From NCBI GenBank assembly GCA_019925795.1, contig CM034305.1, forward strand, positions 65,336,573 through 65,400,572: a stretch of 64,000 nt of DNA. The letters run 5' to 3'. Position 1 is the stretch's first letter; the number at the start of each line of letters is the position of its first letter. This document shows positions 9,520-19,500 of the stretch, piece by piece. The notes beneath the pieces are model-generated. The model had not been told where the DNA came from. It made no database searches and saw only the letters and a program-made list of their open reading frames with translations. This DNA is from Dendrobium chrysotoxum. Lineage: Eukaryota; Streptophyta; Magnoliopsida; Asparagales; Orchidaceae. The translations under genes were made by a program, and so were the position numbers.

Positions 9520-10515
9520 TCAAGCTTTCAGATCGTTTTTCTCTTCTGGTTCAAATTCTCTAACTCTACCAAACTGACCTTCATATTTTACTAACAATTC
9601 ATACCTGCAACTCTTGTAGAAGCAGCAGCTGATGATAATATCTAGCACACTGAGAATGGAGTACATATAAATTATTGTAAAAGCCTCAAACATAAGAGAC
9701 AGATCAAATATTCCATGTTGGTTATATATCCTCATCACTCTAATCTGAAATAGTGCTTCTATGGCAGCCATGACCAAATTTGAACAGAATGCTAGTGATA
9801 AAGCAACTGCAGCTCTTCCTCTGATTAGCACACAGGCTTTCAGAACTGCTGTATAGCCACTGCAGTTCTCCATTGCTGAAACTATGCTTGCAAGATTGCA
9901 AATCACCAATACATTTGCGACGACCGTTGAGTAGAGTATGGTGGCAAGCCCTGATAGCATTAGAACTGAACTTCTTGAGGTGTGGCCAAGTTCACCGACG
10001 GCGAAGAATGCTATTAAAAACATTGAGAAGATTGCTACGTTAGCAGAGAGAATGATGAAGATGGTGAAGAGATGTGTGAGTAGAAGAGGAGGGTAAAGAT
10101 GGAGGATTGAGGAGAGCGAAGGCAAGGCATGGCGGTATCGAGGAAATTCACGGGCGGCGAATATGATGGATGCTTTGGATAGAGTAAAGAAGGTGAGTGT
10201 GAAGGGGAGAGTAAGGAGAAAGGAGAGGATTGTTTGTGAGAGCTTGAGGCAGAGAATGCCAAAGAGGTGGGAATTGAGAGGGAAGCTTGCCGCTTCAAAG
10301 AGTGAGCGAAGGCGGTGAGAGATGGAAGTGAGGTGAGTTGATGAAGAAGAAGAAGAAGAAGAAGAAGAGGAGGAATATAAAGGAATGAGAGATGTGGAGA
10401 GGAGAGTGGCAGCTGAGGCAGGGAAGATGAGAATTGTTGCAAGGGAGGCAAAGGTCTGGTAGTTGCAGAAGTAGGCATGAATTGAGCTTCTTATGATCTT
10501 GATTGCCTTTTCCAT
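9520..10515 (-). CDS. Plant integral membrane protein of unknown function (At1g69430-like)
   Basis: An uninterrupted single-exon gene of 331 codons starting MEKAIKIIRSSIHAYF. Hydrophobic segments are visible at about residues 20-45, 85-120, 145-175, 180-215, 235-260 and 275-300, so it is polytopic with a short charged C-terminus (FEPEEKNDLKA). From memory it resembles a plant-specific family including At1g69430 and At1g26650, which has no known reaction. A run of 12 serines near residue 48, coded by a repeated TTC/CTC microsatellite, is probably length-variable. The start is the first ATG and fits a TATA-like box about 75 bp upstream. It lies tail-to-tail with the S-acyltransferase-like gene, as expected if local gene order is conserved. 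Confidence 0.8.
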   Translation of the reverse strand: MEKAIKIIRSSIHAYFCNYQTFASLATILIFPASAATLLSTSLIPLYSSSSSSSSSSSSTHLTSISHRLRSLFEAASFPLNSHLFGILCLKLSQTILSFLLTLPFTLTFFTLSKASIIFAAREFPRYRHALPSLSSILHLYPPLLLTHLFTIFIILSANVAIFSMFLIAFFAVGELGHTSRSSVLMLSGLATILYSTVVANVLVICNLASIVSAMENCSGYTAVLKACVLIRGRAAVALSLAFCSNLVMAAIEALFQIRVMRIYNQHGIFDLSLMFEAFTIIYMYSILSVLDIIISCCFYKSCRYELLVKYEGQFGRVREFEPEEKNDLKA

Positions 10516-10590
10516 GGCTGTGGAGAGATCTGGAGAAGATGGGAAGAAGATTTGATTCGAAGTGAAGGGAAAGATTGAGGTCTCTAATGC

Positions 10591-10598
10591 TTTATATT
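10591..10598 (-). promoter_or_regulatory. Putative TATA box of the membrane-protein gene
   Basis: On the minus strand the sequence reads CAATATAAAG, about 75 bp upstream of the ATG at 10515. Position and sequence suit a plant core promoter, leaving a 5' UTR of about 45 bp. No other core element was identified. Confidence 0.45.
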
Positions 10599-10852
10599 GC
10601 TATGTTTTAGGATGTGGGAGTTAGATAAATGATAGGCCAACTACTGCTGAGCCGACAAACCTAAAAATTAGACTTGAAGCATTATTTTTACCAGTAAAAT
10701 TTTTGTACACTCCTTGTTTATTTTTTAATATTAATTCGTTGTGTTGTGCTCTTTCATACAATATAAAAAAAGTTTTATTTTGTTTTGCATGAGTTAAAAT
10801 TTTTTTATGAAAGTTTGAGTGTCGGTGTATAAATATATATACAAGATTCAAA

Positions 10853-10970
10853 CTTTATCTGAGATAATTTTTTTATTGCTTCTTAAAATAATATTTTAGT
10901 ATAAAAATTTAATTTTTATATTAAAAAAGTGCTTTAAAAAGTAGTAAGAAAGTTATCCCAAACAAAACCT
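10853..10970. mobile_element. Palindromic MITE, copy 2
   Basis: A diverged member of the same palindromic family: left arm TATTGCTTCTTAAAATAAT and right arm GTAGTAAGAAAGTTATCCCA, ending near AAACAAAACCT. It lies some 340 bp upstream of the membrane-protein gene start and could affect its promoter. Confidence 0.65.
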
Positions 10971-11435
10971 ACAAAATCTTAACAAAAGCTTTTAAAATTT
11001 TTACCGACAATCTCTCAACGTAAATCCAATGATTTTGAAGCCTATTTTTGATATTTCTCCATCTCCAAAAAATTTCTAAATTTATTTGAAAATAATTTTG
11101 GGTGATGTAAACATATTATTAAATATATATTCAATTGTTTCTCTTTCTCTCTGTTAATTTTAATGGTTAGTGATGGAATAATGAGAGTGATATATATTGT
11201 TTTATTTTTTTAAAGGTGAGATTATTCTTTATTCTACGTTTTTTATTTTAAATTATTTTTATTGACGGTCTTAACACGTCGATCACTTAAATGTTTTTTT
11301 ATTAAATAGTGAATATTTAAAATAAGGTAATATTAATTTTTAAATGATGTAAAAGTAAAATTACATATGTAAAATAGTATTAGGATTCATAAAATTCCTA
11401 TATTTTAATATACAAAATCCTAATAAAATGGATTT
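10971..11435. other. AT-rich spacer
   Basis: No ORF, repeat end or RNA gene was recognised. Confidence 0.4.
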
Positions 11436-11440
11436 ATAAT

Positions 11441-12461
11441 TGTTGCGGACTTAAATATACGCGGCGATAGAGTTTAAATTTCCGTCTCAGCGTTGTACGT
11501 ATATCCAGCACACAAACAGAAGAATGAAAGAACACCAGGATTTTTACGTGGAAAGCTCTGGAAAGGGAAAAAACCACGGGGCCACTCCCAGTTGAAAGAG
11601 TTCCACTAGTGTCGTTTGAAGTACACGAGGCTGATCCGTCCTTTAAATTCAGGACGATCAGATTACAATGAGTATCAGTTACAAGGACAAGCAGAGTTCC
11701 GACGTCATTCGGGGTGTCGAGCAGAATTCCGGCGTCACTTGGAAAGAAGTCCGGCGTCACTTAGAAAGAAGTCCGGCGTCGGGTAGAATTCCGGCGTCGG
11801 GCAGAATTCCGACGTTGCTCCCGTGTCGGGCAGAGCTTCAACGTCCCTCGGGCGCCTGGTGGTGCTTCGGTGGTGTTCCGGCGGAGTTCCGGCGGTGGTC
11901 GAGGAGGAGTTATTCCCTCCTAGACTTCTCTCCTCTTCTTCTTCTCTTTCTTCTCTTCTTGGCTTGGGTCCCCCCTTAAGAGAAATGAGGGGCTATTTAT
12001 AGTTTTTCTGGAGTGGCATAGCCCGTAAATAGATGAAGGATCATGGGCAAATAAGGAGTGATCTGGATGAACGGTCGATATTGAATCCCTTGATCATGAA
12101 CCGTTTATTGAGCATTTGAAGGTCTTAATGGTATCAAAATTCTACGATCTTGGGCTCGTTGGATTCGTCTCGTCGAGCCGCTCGATTCGACTATAAGCTC
12201 GTCAAAATCGGAGACCGTTTGGTAACTCAAATAACTGTTTGATGCTTCCAACAGCGCTTCGGGTACTTGATTTGGACTCGTTTGAGCTCGGATTGAGTCG
12301 AATTTGGTGTTGTTGGATTCGTATTTCCGAGACGCTCAGTTCGACTATAAGCTTGCTGAAATCGGAGTTTAAATGGTCTCCGAATTAATTTTTGAAGTTT
12401 CTGACTTGAGTTTTTCCTCGAGATTCGTGCCCGATCAAGATAATTTTTTGGCGATATATCA
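11441..12461 (-). repeat. 3' LTR (sense) of the gag-only element
   Basis: In sense it runs TGATATATCGCC to TCCGCAACA and is preceded by a G-rich polypurine tract. It contains short tandem motifs of the kind TTCCGGCGTCGGGTAGAA near 11720-11800. Relative to the other LTR it lacks a 22-24-bp piece in a GTTCCGGCGGA-type repeat. Confidence 0.93.
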
Positions 12462-12480
12462 GTTGCCCCCCTATTTTCGG
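12462..12480 (-). other. Polypurine tract of the gag-only element
   Basis: Directly upstream (minus strand) of the 3' LTR the sequence is AAAATAGGGGGGCAAC, a G-rich tract suited to priming plus-strand DNA synthesis. Confidence 0.7.
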
Positions 12481-12699
12481 ACGTCGAAGCTCCATGAGTC
12501 TGAAAATACTTTCTCCGGTATTTTACGTTGGCCGAATCGCAAAAAATTGCGTTTCAGAAATTAAATATTTGCTCGAACTTGATCATAGAGGCCCCGTTGA
12601 GCTCCGAAAGTGTCAAAATTGAGTCCGGAACGTCGAAAAACGTATCCGGGGACCCCAAAAACGTCCAATTTGGACCGTCCGGGCTCGAAATCGGAGCCC

Positions 12700-13050
12700 G
12701 GCAACGCGTAGGCGGCCGAACCGGCCGGCCGGCCGGCCGCCGGCGGCGCCCGCGCGGGCGCGCGGGCAAGGGGCGCGCCCCTTGGCGCGCTCCAGCAGTT
12801 ACCCTTTTCATTTTTTTTTGTGGGGCCCACAGGGATTAAAAATTCCCAAAAATCCAAAAAAATTTCAAAAAATTCCGAAAAAATTCCGAAAAATTTAGAA
12901 AAATTCGAAATTCCTTCTAGAAGCCTCCTCCCTCCAATTTTCAAACATTTTCCCCATCTTTTTTTAATTTTTCCCTCTCTTTCTCTCCCTTTTTTATCCT
13001 ATAAATACCCCCCTTGGGGTAATGAAAATTTGCACCGCATTCTCCTCTTC
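12700..13050 (+). promoter_or_regulatory. GC-rich block and TATA-bearing promoter-like segment inside the gag-only element
   Basis: A very GC-rich run (12715-12795, GCCGGCC repeats) is followed by an A-rich run with repeated TTCCGAAAAA (12840-12910). Then comes a pyrimidine-rich segment with TATCCTATAAATACCCCC near 13000. On the plus strand this resembles the U3/TATA part of an LTR, opposite to the element's own direction. It may be a captured piece of another LTR; function is not shown. Confidence 0.4.
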
Positions 13051-13054
13051 CCCT

Positions 13055-13395
13055 GGCCTTCTAGCTTTTGGCATTCTGAGGCTTTCCGCCGTTTTTAAGT
13101 AGGTGATTTTCCCTACTTGATTCGGCGCCCCTCCTTTTGCACAGAAGTTAGCGGTTTTCCCTCTTTTTTCTCTCATTCTGGCTTTCTGACAGTTGAGGCA
13201 TTCCGTTGTTATTCAGTCGGTGATTTTCCCTACTTGAGACAACGCCCCTCCTCTTGTACAAGAGATAAAAATTTCTCTCTTCTCTCCTCTAGTTTCTGGC
13301 ATTTTGAGGCCTTCCGCTATTTTTGAGTAGGTGACTTTCCCTACTTGACTCGGCGCCCCTCCCTTTGCGCAGAAGTTAGAGTTTCTCTCCTTTAA
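13055..13395. repeat. Three diverged tandem repeats of about 110 bp
   Basis: Three successive units share GGCATTCTGAGGCTTTCCG, then TAGGTGATTTTCCCTACTTG, then CGCCCCTCC and CAGAAGTTAG, beginning near 13061, 13179 and 13288. They follow the promoter-like segment in the non-coding interior. Confidence 0.75.
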
Positions 13396-13419
13396 GAGAT
13401 CATGTGGAGGTGAGATGTT

Positions 13420-13900
13420 AGTCGGAGGGAGTCTGACGGCGGTCAGCGGCCGGGTGGTGGTCCGACGAAGGTCGGGCTGAAGTTCGATGGCGGTCCGCGA
13501 CCGGGCGGTGGTCCGACGAAGGTCGGGATGAAGTCCGGCGGCGATCAGCGGCCGGGTGGAAGTTCGGCGGCGGGAAGAAGTACGGCGTCGGGTAGAACTC
13601 CGACGAAAATCTGTCGGCCAGAAGAAGTCCCACGACGGGTAGAAATTTGGTGTTGGGTAGAAGCCCGACAAACATCTGACGACAGGCAAAAGTCCGATGT
13701 CACGTAAAAGTACAGCGTCAGGTAGATATCCGATGGGGGTCTGACGACTGGCAGAAGTCCGACGTTGGGTAGCATTTTAGCGTCGAGTTGAAGTCCGACG
13801 AGGGTCTGACGACGTGTAGAAGTCCTCCAACGGGAGGAAGCTCAGCATCGAATAGAATTTCGATGTTAGTTTGTTGATGATGGACGATCGGGTGGAAGTC
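13420..13900. repeat. Irregular GTCCGACG-type short repeats
   Basis: Many loosely spaced copies of GTCCGACGAAGGTCGGG, AAGTCCGGCGGCG and GGGTAGAAGTCCGACG fill this block. Similar motifs occur in the LTRs (TTCCGGCGTCGGGTAGAA), so interior and LTR share a repeat vocabulary. The long minus-strand reading frames here are repeat translations rich in Arg, Pro and Thr, not credible proteins. Confidence 0.65.
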
Positions 13901-14570
13901 CGTTGGCAGTCAACGACCAAGTTGGGAGCAGAAAGAGAGAGTTCAACGGTGCTGCTATCAGCAGTTGAACGAGAAGCCGATGATGGCTGATATGAAGTAA
14001 AGGACCGCCGGCAGATATCCGACGAAGGGTTGATGATGGCGGGTGTCCAGTGATATTGTGTTAAGGCAATATTCATCCATACTGAAGTGTGCCAACATCA
14101 GATATTACTGGATCAAGGGGCCGAAGGAGGGTGATATGCCAACATTTTGGCAATACACTAACACCGAGTGGAGATCCGATGATGATCCAGTTATGTCCTT
14201 TCTTTGAAGGAGCAGTTGTAGGAGATGCTTGCGTGCAGTAAGGGAGAAGTCACTTAAATCCACCAAGGATATTTGACTGTGTTAAAGTTGCTTATTGCTT
14301 GATGATACTAGTTTGTACGGATGACGCCAATGTACTTTTCAATTTCAACTTCTAGTGAGAATAAATGTACACCTGAATCTGGATTTATGTAACTCCAATG
14401 ATATTGTATATGAAATGAGGATTTGTCCCCTAGAGGGACCTGAATTGTTATTGCATCTGTAAGACATGCTTTGTGCTTTTGATGTATTATTAGTCTGAAC
14501 GAATGTGAGAGACATCCTTTTAGGATGTTTGACATATTTGAGACTGTAGGTCAAAGCCCTTGCTTGATGA

Positions 14571-14940
14571 CGTTAACATGTATGAAAAAGGTCGAGAGAA
14601 TCCACCAAGGATGTGAGACCTATCCGAGGTTGTATGTCGGAGCCTTTGCTCGACGACGTTAACCTGTATGGAAGAGGTCGGGAGAATCCACCAAGGATGT
14701 GAGACCTATCCGAGGTTGTATGTCGGAGCCTTTGCTCGACGACGTTAACCTGTATGGAAGAGGTCGAGAGAATCCACCAAGGATGTGAGACCTATCCGAG
14801 GTTGTATGTCGGAGCCTTTGCTCGACGACGTTAACCTGTATGGAAGAGGTCGGGAGAATCCACCAAGGATGTGAGACCTGTCCGAGGTTGTATGTCGGAG
14901 CCTTTGCTCGACGACGTTAACCTGTATGGAAGAGGCCGGA
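14571..14940. repeat. 86-bp tandem repeat, about 4.3 copies
   Basis: The anchor CGTTAACCTGTATGGAAGAG (first unit slightly diverged) begins at 14571, 14657, 14743, 14829 and 14915, an exact 86-bp period. Units are nearly identical and contain ATCCACCAAGGATGTGAGAC. More diverged relatives continue upstream to about 14240. Confidence 0.92.
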
Positions 14941-15281
14941 TCGAATCCCCCTGGGATCGATCTTCCAGTGATTGAGAAGTAATAAAGACTGCATATTTCT
15001 CGAATCAAGGATAAAGAGACTATATTTGTCAGTAGTTTTTCACTGTCATTTGTATTCTTTTTAAAGAAAGAGACAATATCAAAACTGGACGAACAACACA
15101 TTATATTACTGTAAGATAATAATTCCCTTGTACAACAGAAGAGATACATATAGGGACAACCACATCATTCGACTTGGTAGAAATACTAAGGACATTAGAA
15201 TGACATCCTACTGATCATAGAAGAGATACATGGTGACACATGACAAGTAGTATTACTAACACAAAGGTTCAGGTTGCAGCA

Positions 15282-16853
15282 TTACTCAATCTCACCAACC
15301 ATTTGAATATTATTCAATGGTTGTCTTTGTTGTTGTTGATTTTGCCCCCCAGTGGGGCGAGCTTCTTCTCGGGTAGGTGGGTTCCCAATAAACTGTCGAA
15401 GATAGCCCTGGCGGATAAGTCTTTCAATCTCATCCTTAAGTTGCCAACACGCTTCAGTAGAGTGGCCACGACTACGATGAAAGTGACAGTACTGATCTTG
15501 ATTTCCTGTATTTGGCTTCGAAGGATGCGGCCATTTCACTTTGTCCTGATCTTGAATCGCCATTAACACATTTGCTCGAGATGTGTTGAGCGGAGTGTAC
15601 TCTTTCTCCTGCCGAGGTTCTCGTTGTGGTAATGGGGGCCTAGGAGGTAGATTGCTATTCCCTTGCTTTTTCCATTGTAAGGAAGAATTATCCATCCCAG
15701 GAGCACCTTTGCGCTTCCCATTTGTCTGCTCGAACTGCTTTCTGTGAGCATTTATGGCTTCATCTGCGGAGATTTGTGCCTCCACACGATGAATCAGGTC
15801 GGCATACGAAGGGACCGTGTCTCGCATAAGTGCTGAGTAGAAGGGGCCCGGACGAAGCCCTCCGAGGAAAACGCCTCTAAGTAACTCGGGATCTACTCCC
15901 GGAATTTGACGAGCTTCAGTAGAAAATCTCTTGAAGTATTCCTTGAGGGACTCACTTTCATTCTGACGGATCCCCGAGAGGTGAGAAGAGTCCTTAGTAA
16001 TTCTCCGATTGGCGACAAATTGTTCGACGAACACTTTTGCCAATTTGACGAACATTGGAATGGTTCCGGCTGGAAGCGAATAGAACCATGTTCGAGCTTG
16101 TCCTTTGAGGGTGGCAGGAAAGACCTGACAGAGGAGCGCGTCTGAGGCTCGCTGGATATGCATAATTGTTCGATAATGATCGATATGCTCGTACGGGTCA
16201 GTTGTCCCGTCATAGGGGTCGATGTTCGGTAGTTTGAATCCTGTCGGAATAGGGTGTTGAAGAATACCTTCCGTCAGGGGTGACGAATCCTGGAAGTCCC
16301 ACTGATGAAGAGGTTGCCTTACGCCTCCTATAGGGAACTCTTCTCGAACCAATCGTCGCAGTTCGTGGCGTAGGGTATTGTGAGGGAGCTCAGCAATGTG
16401 ATGTTGGGCTAGCTCCTCAGGGAGGTCTTGAGGAAGGAGAGATTGCCGACCTGTGTGCGGAGGATGGGTAGAACTTGCTGTATCAGCCAGTTCGTTATCT
16501 TGATGTGACTGCGAACGCCTCCTGGGTGGAGGAAGAGGAATCTCAGCTTGAAGATGTTCGATTTGAACAGCTTCAACACGTGGCGGATCTCGAGGGAGAA
16601 GAACCTTCTCCTGAGGTGCTAGGGTCGGTTGTCGAGTCTCTCGCAGGAGGTGTAGGATCTCGTTTTGAGATTCTTCCATCTTTCGGATTCGCTCCTCCAA
16701 AGAAGGCCCTGAGGTTCCTTCTCCAGCAATGTGTTGCCCCCCAGGAAGAAAGGAGGCAGAAACTTGATGTCCACGATTTATAGACTGGTTTCTGGATTGG
16801 GGAGAGTGGGAGCGGGAGGCTCCTATGAGGCGATTGCTACGCCTATTGACCAT
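15282..16853 (-). CDS. gag: Gag polyprotein, Tat/RIRE2-type (intact)
   Basis: An open frame of 523 codons just downstream of the primer site. The N-terminal 170 residues are basic and Gln/Pro-rich. The retrotransposon gag domain follows from about residue 205 (LPNIDPYDGTTDPYEHIDHY, then LKGQARTWFYSLPAGTI, then ESESLKEYFKRFSTEARQI, then LLRGVFLGGLRPGPFY). Near the C-terminus is the variant zinc knuckle YCHFHRSRGHSTEACWQLKD, typical of Tat-lineage gags, and then EIERLIRQGYLRQF. Gag forms the virus-like particle and packages RNA. The frame ends without any protease or RT in any frame downstream, so the ORF has been kept while pol is absent. It is probably expressed from the LTR promoter. Confidence 0.92.
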   Translation of the reverse strand: MVNRRSNRLIGASRSHSPQSRNQSINRGHQVSASFLPGGQHIAGEGTSGPSLEERIRKMEESQNEILHLLRETRQPTLAPQEKVLLPRDPPRVEAVQIEHLQAEIPLPPPRRRSQSHQDNELADTASSTHPPHTGRQSLLPQDLPEELAQHHIAELPHNTLRHELRRLVREEFPIGGVRQPLHQWDFQDSSPLTEGILQHPIPTGFKLPNIDPYDGTTDPYEHIDHYRTIMHIQRASDALLCQVFPATLKGQARTWFYSLPAGTIPMFVKLAKVFVEQFVANRRITKDSSHLSGIRQNESESLKEYFKRFSTEARQIPGVDPELLRGVFLGGLRPGPFYSALMRDTVPSYADLIHRVEAQISADEAINAHRKQFEQTNGKRKGAPGMDNSSLQWKKQGNSNLPPRPPLPQREPRQEKEYTPLNTSRANVLMAIQDQDKVKWPHPSKPNTGNQDQYCHFHRSRGHSTEACWQLKDEIERLIRQGYLRQFIGNPPTREEARPTGGQNQQQQRQPLNNIQMVGEIE

Positions 16854-16885
16854 CGTAGCAATACTTGAAGTTGTGGGATAAGTTT

Positions 16886-16902
16886 CCCACAGACGGCGCC
16901 AA
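16886..16902 (-). other. Primer-binding site of the gag-only element
   Basis: On the minus strand the LTR end CGCAACA is followed by GTT and TGGCGCCGTCTGTGG, a primer site of the type used by Tat/RIRE2-like elements (tRNA-Arg in RIRE2, from memory). It fixes the direction of the element. Confidence 0.8.
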
Positions 16903-16904
16903 AC

Positions 16905-17947
16905 TGTTGCGGACTTAAATATACGCGGCGATAGAGTTTAAATTTCCGTCTCAGCGTTGTACGTATATCCAGCACACAAACAGAAGAATGAAAGAACACC
17001 AGGATTTTTACGTGGAAAGCCCTGGAAAGGGAAAAAACCACGGGGCCACTCCCAGTTGAAAGAGTTCCACTAGTGTCGTTTGAAGTACACGAGGCTGATC
17101 CGTCCTTTAAATTCAGGACGATCAGATTACAATGAGTATCAGTTACAAGGACAAGCAGAGTTTCGACGTCATTCGGGGTGTCGAGCAGAATTCCGGCGTC
17201 ACTTGGAAAGAAGTCCGGCGTCACTTAGAAAGAAGTCCGGCGTCGGGTAGAATTCCGGCGTCGGGCAGAATTCCGACGTTGCTCCCGTGTCGGGCAGAGC
17301 TTCAACGTCCCTCGGGCGCCTGGTGGTGCTTCGGTGGTGTTCCGGCAGTGTTCCGGCGGAGTTCCGGCGGTGTTCCGGCGGTGGTCGAGGAGGAGTTATT
17401 CCCTCCTAGACTTCTCTCCTCTTCTTCTTCTCTTTCTTCTCTTCTTGGCTTGGGTCCCCCCTTAAGAGAAATGAGGGGCTATTTATAGTTTTTCTGGAGT
17501 GGCATAGCCCGTAAATAGATGAAGGATCATGGGCAAATAAGGAGTGATCTGGATGAACGGCCGATATTGAATCCCTTGATCATGAACCGTTTATTGAGCA
17601 TTTGAAGGTCTTAATGGTATCAAAATTCTACGATCTTGGGCTCGTTGGATTCGTCTCGTCTAGCCGCTCGATTCGACTATAAGCTCGTCAAAATCGGAGA
17701 CCGTTTGGTAACTCAAATAACTGTTTGATGCTTCCAACAGCGCTTCGGGTACTTGATTTGGACTCGTTTGAGCTCGGATTGAGTCGAATTTGGTGTTGTT
17801 GGATTCGTATTTCCGAGACGCTCAGTTCGACTATAAGCTTGCTGAAATCGGAGTTTAAATGGTCTCCGAATTAATTTTTGAAGTTTCCGACTTGAGTTTT
17901 TCCTCGAGATTCGTGCCCGATCAAGATAATTTTTTGGCGATATATCA
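16905..17947 (-). repeat. 5' LTR (sense) of the gag-only element
   Basis: Same sequence as the other LTR apart from about ten substitutions and an extra unit in the GTTCCGGC repeat near 17340. In sense it holds a TATA box, a GAAGAGAAG-rich leader and an end adjoining the primer site. Confidence 0.93.
17479..17487 (-). promoter_or_regulatory. LTR TATA box driving gag
   Basis: On the minus strand the LTR reads AACTATAAATAGCCCC, a strong plant TATA context, some 625 bp upstream of the gag start and inside the sense 5' LTR. The same site is at 11993-12001 in the other LTR. Confidence 0.65.
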
Positions 17948-17952
17948 ATAAT

Positions 17953-18771
17953 CTTAAATTAATTTTAAATAAATATAAAATACTATCAATCAATTATAAT
18001 ATATATTTTATTTATTTTAAAATAAATTAAAATGCTATAAAGTCATCTTTATTAATTTACTTATCTACAAAAATCTTTCAATATGCAATTTTGAGCTAAA
18101 CAAAATTCCCACAAAGTTAGAATAAAGCTAATTAAGGCTCTTTATGATTTTTTGTTTTTGTAAGATAAATATGAAGCTGAGTTTCTCCAAAAATAAAATA
18201 GTAGTAAATTCATTTAAGAAGTCAAATTTAATGGTCATGATTGAAAATCAGCTTGAAATTATGATAAATTGAAAAAAAAATAAAAATATTTAATAAAAAA
18301 TAAAAATAAGAATATTATATATTTATTTTTATATTTTGGAATAATTACTAAATTTTCTTTTCTAAAAAAAATTGTTAAAAATATGTATTTTGCAATTATT
18401 TTTTTCTAACTATATGACACAAATAATGTGTCATTTCTACTAATGAGGAGTGTCATCTTAATCATTAAAAGCTAGAAGTTAGGAAAGTATCTATCAAGAA
18501 AAGAGAGCACATCTAACTTACTTACATTGAGGAAATATTAATATTTAGTAATGTGATGGACCATAGAGAATATTAAAGGAGATTGGGCACACATAAACAC
18601 ATTAAGATTTATATAATTCAGCTTCAATGAAGCCTTACCCAAGTTCATATACCGATCGAATGATTTTTTCTAAGCTTCAAGAAAAGTATATATAGAAAGA
18701 GAGAGTACTTCATAAAAATATGTAGAGAAAGATATTACTTTATCTATATTGATTGTTATGAAGTTGAGGAC
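17953..18771. other. AT-rich spacer
   Basis: Only AT-rich sequence with A/T runs; no ORF of note, RNA gene or element ends recognised. Confidence 0.45.
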
Positions 18772-18774
18772 TAA

Positions 18775-18852
18775 GGCTTCGTTTGAGATATTTTTCTTAT
18801 TGCTTTGTAAAAGCTGTTACAAAGCAGTAAGAAAGCTGTCCCAAACGAGAAC
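18775..18852. mobile_element. Palindromic MITE, copy 3 (short, TAA-flanked)
   Basis: GGCTTCGTTTGAGAT on the left pairs with GTCCCAAACGAGAAC on the right around a short centre. TAA sits at 18772-18774 and again at 18853-18855, the 3-bp duplication typical of PIF/Harbinger-type MITEs. Confidence 0.8.
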
Positions 18853-19381
18853 TAAAAGTACATAAGATGTAATTGCTATTGTGGTTTATGAATGTTTAGC
18901 TTAGTCCTTGTGTTTATGCTCAATTCTTCTTTATGTGTTATTTCTTTTTTGTAATAATAGTTGATGAGGTTCTTAATTTTTCATAAGAATTCTCTTGCTT
19001 TAAGGAAAAAGGTGGACTATTTCTTATAGAATCTTCCTTTTGACCTACAAGAAACCTTTGGTTGGATTATCATATACATTTAGCTTAGAAATTATTTTCT
19101 TAAAAGAAATAAATTATTGATATCTTCTAAACTTATTCTATGATGTTCATGCAATGTGATTTCCCAAAAAATTATTGTAAAAAAAGATAATAATAATAAT
19201 AAGGAGATAAAAAATAATTATATCATGTTTACCATAGGCAAAAAATAGAAAAAAATGGAGATGACCACAAGAAAATAACTCATAAAACAAAATGATTGAC
19301 AAAATCATAGCATAAACGAAGACAACTTTTCATCCCAATATTATATGTAACAACTATAACTACAATATCAAAATAGCCAAA

Positions 19382-19500
19382 GGCTTCATTTGAGACTGCT
19401 TTCTTATTGCTTCTTAAAGTAAATTTTTAGTACAAAAATTTTAATTTTTGTACTTAAAATCTACTTTAAGAAGTAGTAAGAAAATCATCACAAATGAAGC
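19382..19500. mobile_element. Palindromic MITE, copy 4
   Basis: The left arm GGCTTCATTTGAGACTGCTT and the right-arm reverse complement, ending CACAAATGAAGC, form a 119-bp palindrome. It shares the internal TTAGTACAAAAATT motif with copy 1. Confidence 0.8.

Larger units (their letters stand above)
11441..17947 (-). mobile_element. Complete non-autonomous Ty3/gypsy (Tat/RIRE2-like) element, gag only
   Basis: Two nearly identical LTRs (11441-12461 and 16905-17947) flank a 4.4 kb interior. The element begins TGTTGCGG and ends ATATATCA on the plus strand, with a perfect 5-bp duplication ATAAT at 11436-11440 and 17948-17952. The primer site next to the right LTR shows that the sense strand is minus. 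The interior has one intact gag ORF and no protease, RT, RNase H or integrase, so it must rely on a partner element. The LTRs differ by only a handful of substitutions and one 20-25-bp indel, implying a recent insertion. Confidence 0.93.

Noticed and set aside
10035..10478. 147-codon minus ORF
   Set aside because: Alternative frame of the membrane-protein gene, Ser/Pro-rich because of the microsatellite and hydrophobic codons.
13213..13775. Minus ORFs of 76-158 codons rich in Arg, Thr and Ser
   Set aside because: Translations of GTCCGACG-type repeats in the interior of the gag-only element; low complexity and alternative frames equally open.
14571..14940. CRISPR-like regular repeat
   Set aside because: Contiguous 86-bp tandem units without unique spacers, in a plant retrotransposon.
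16475..16783. Plus ORF of 102 codons opposite gag
   Set aside because: Antisense shadow of the intact gag ORF.
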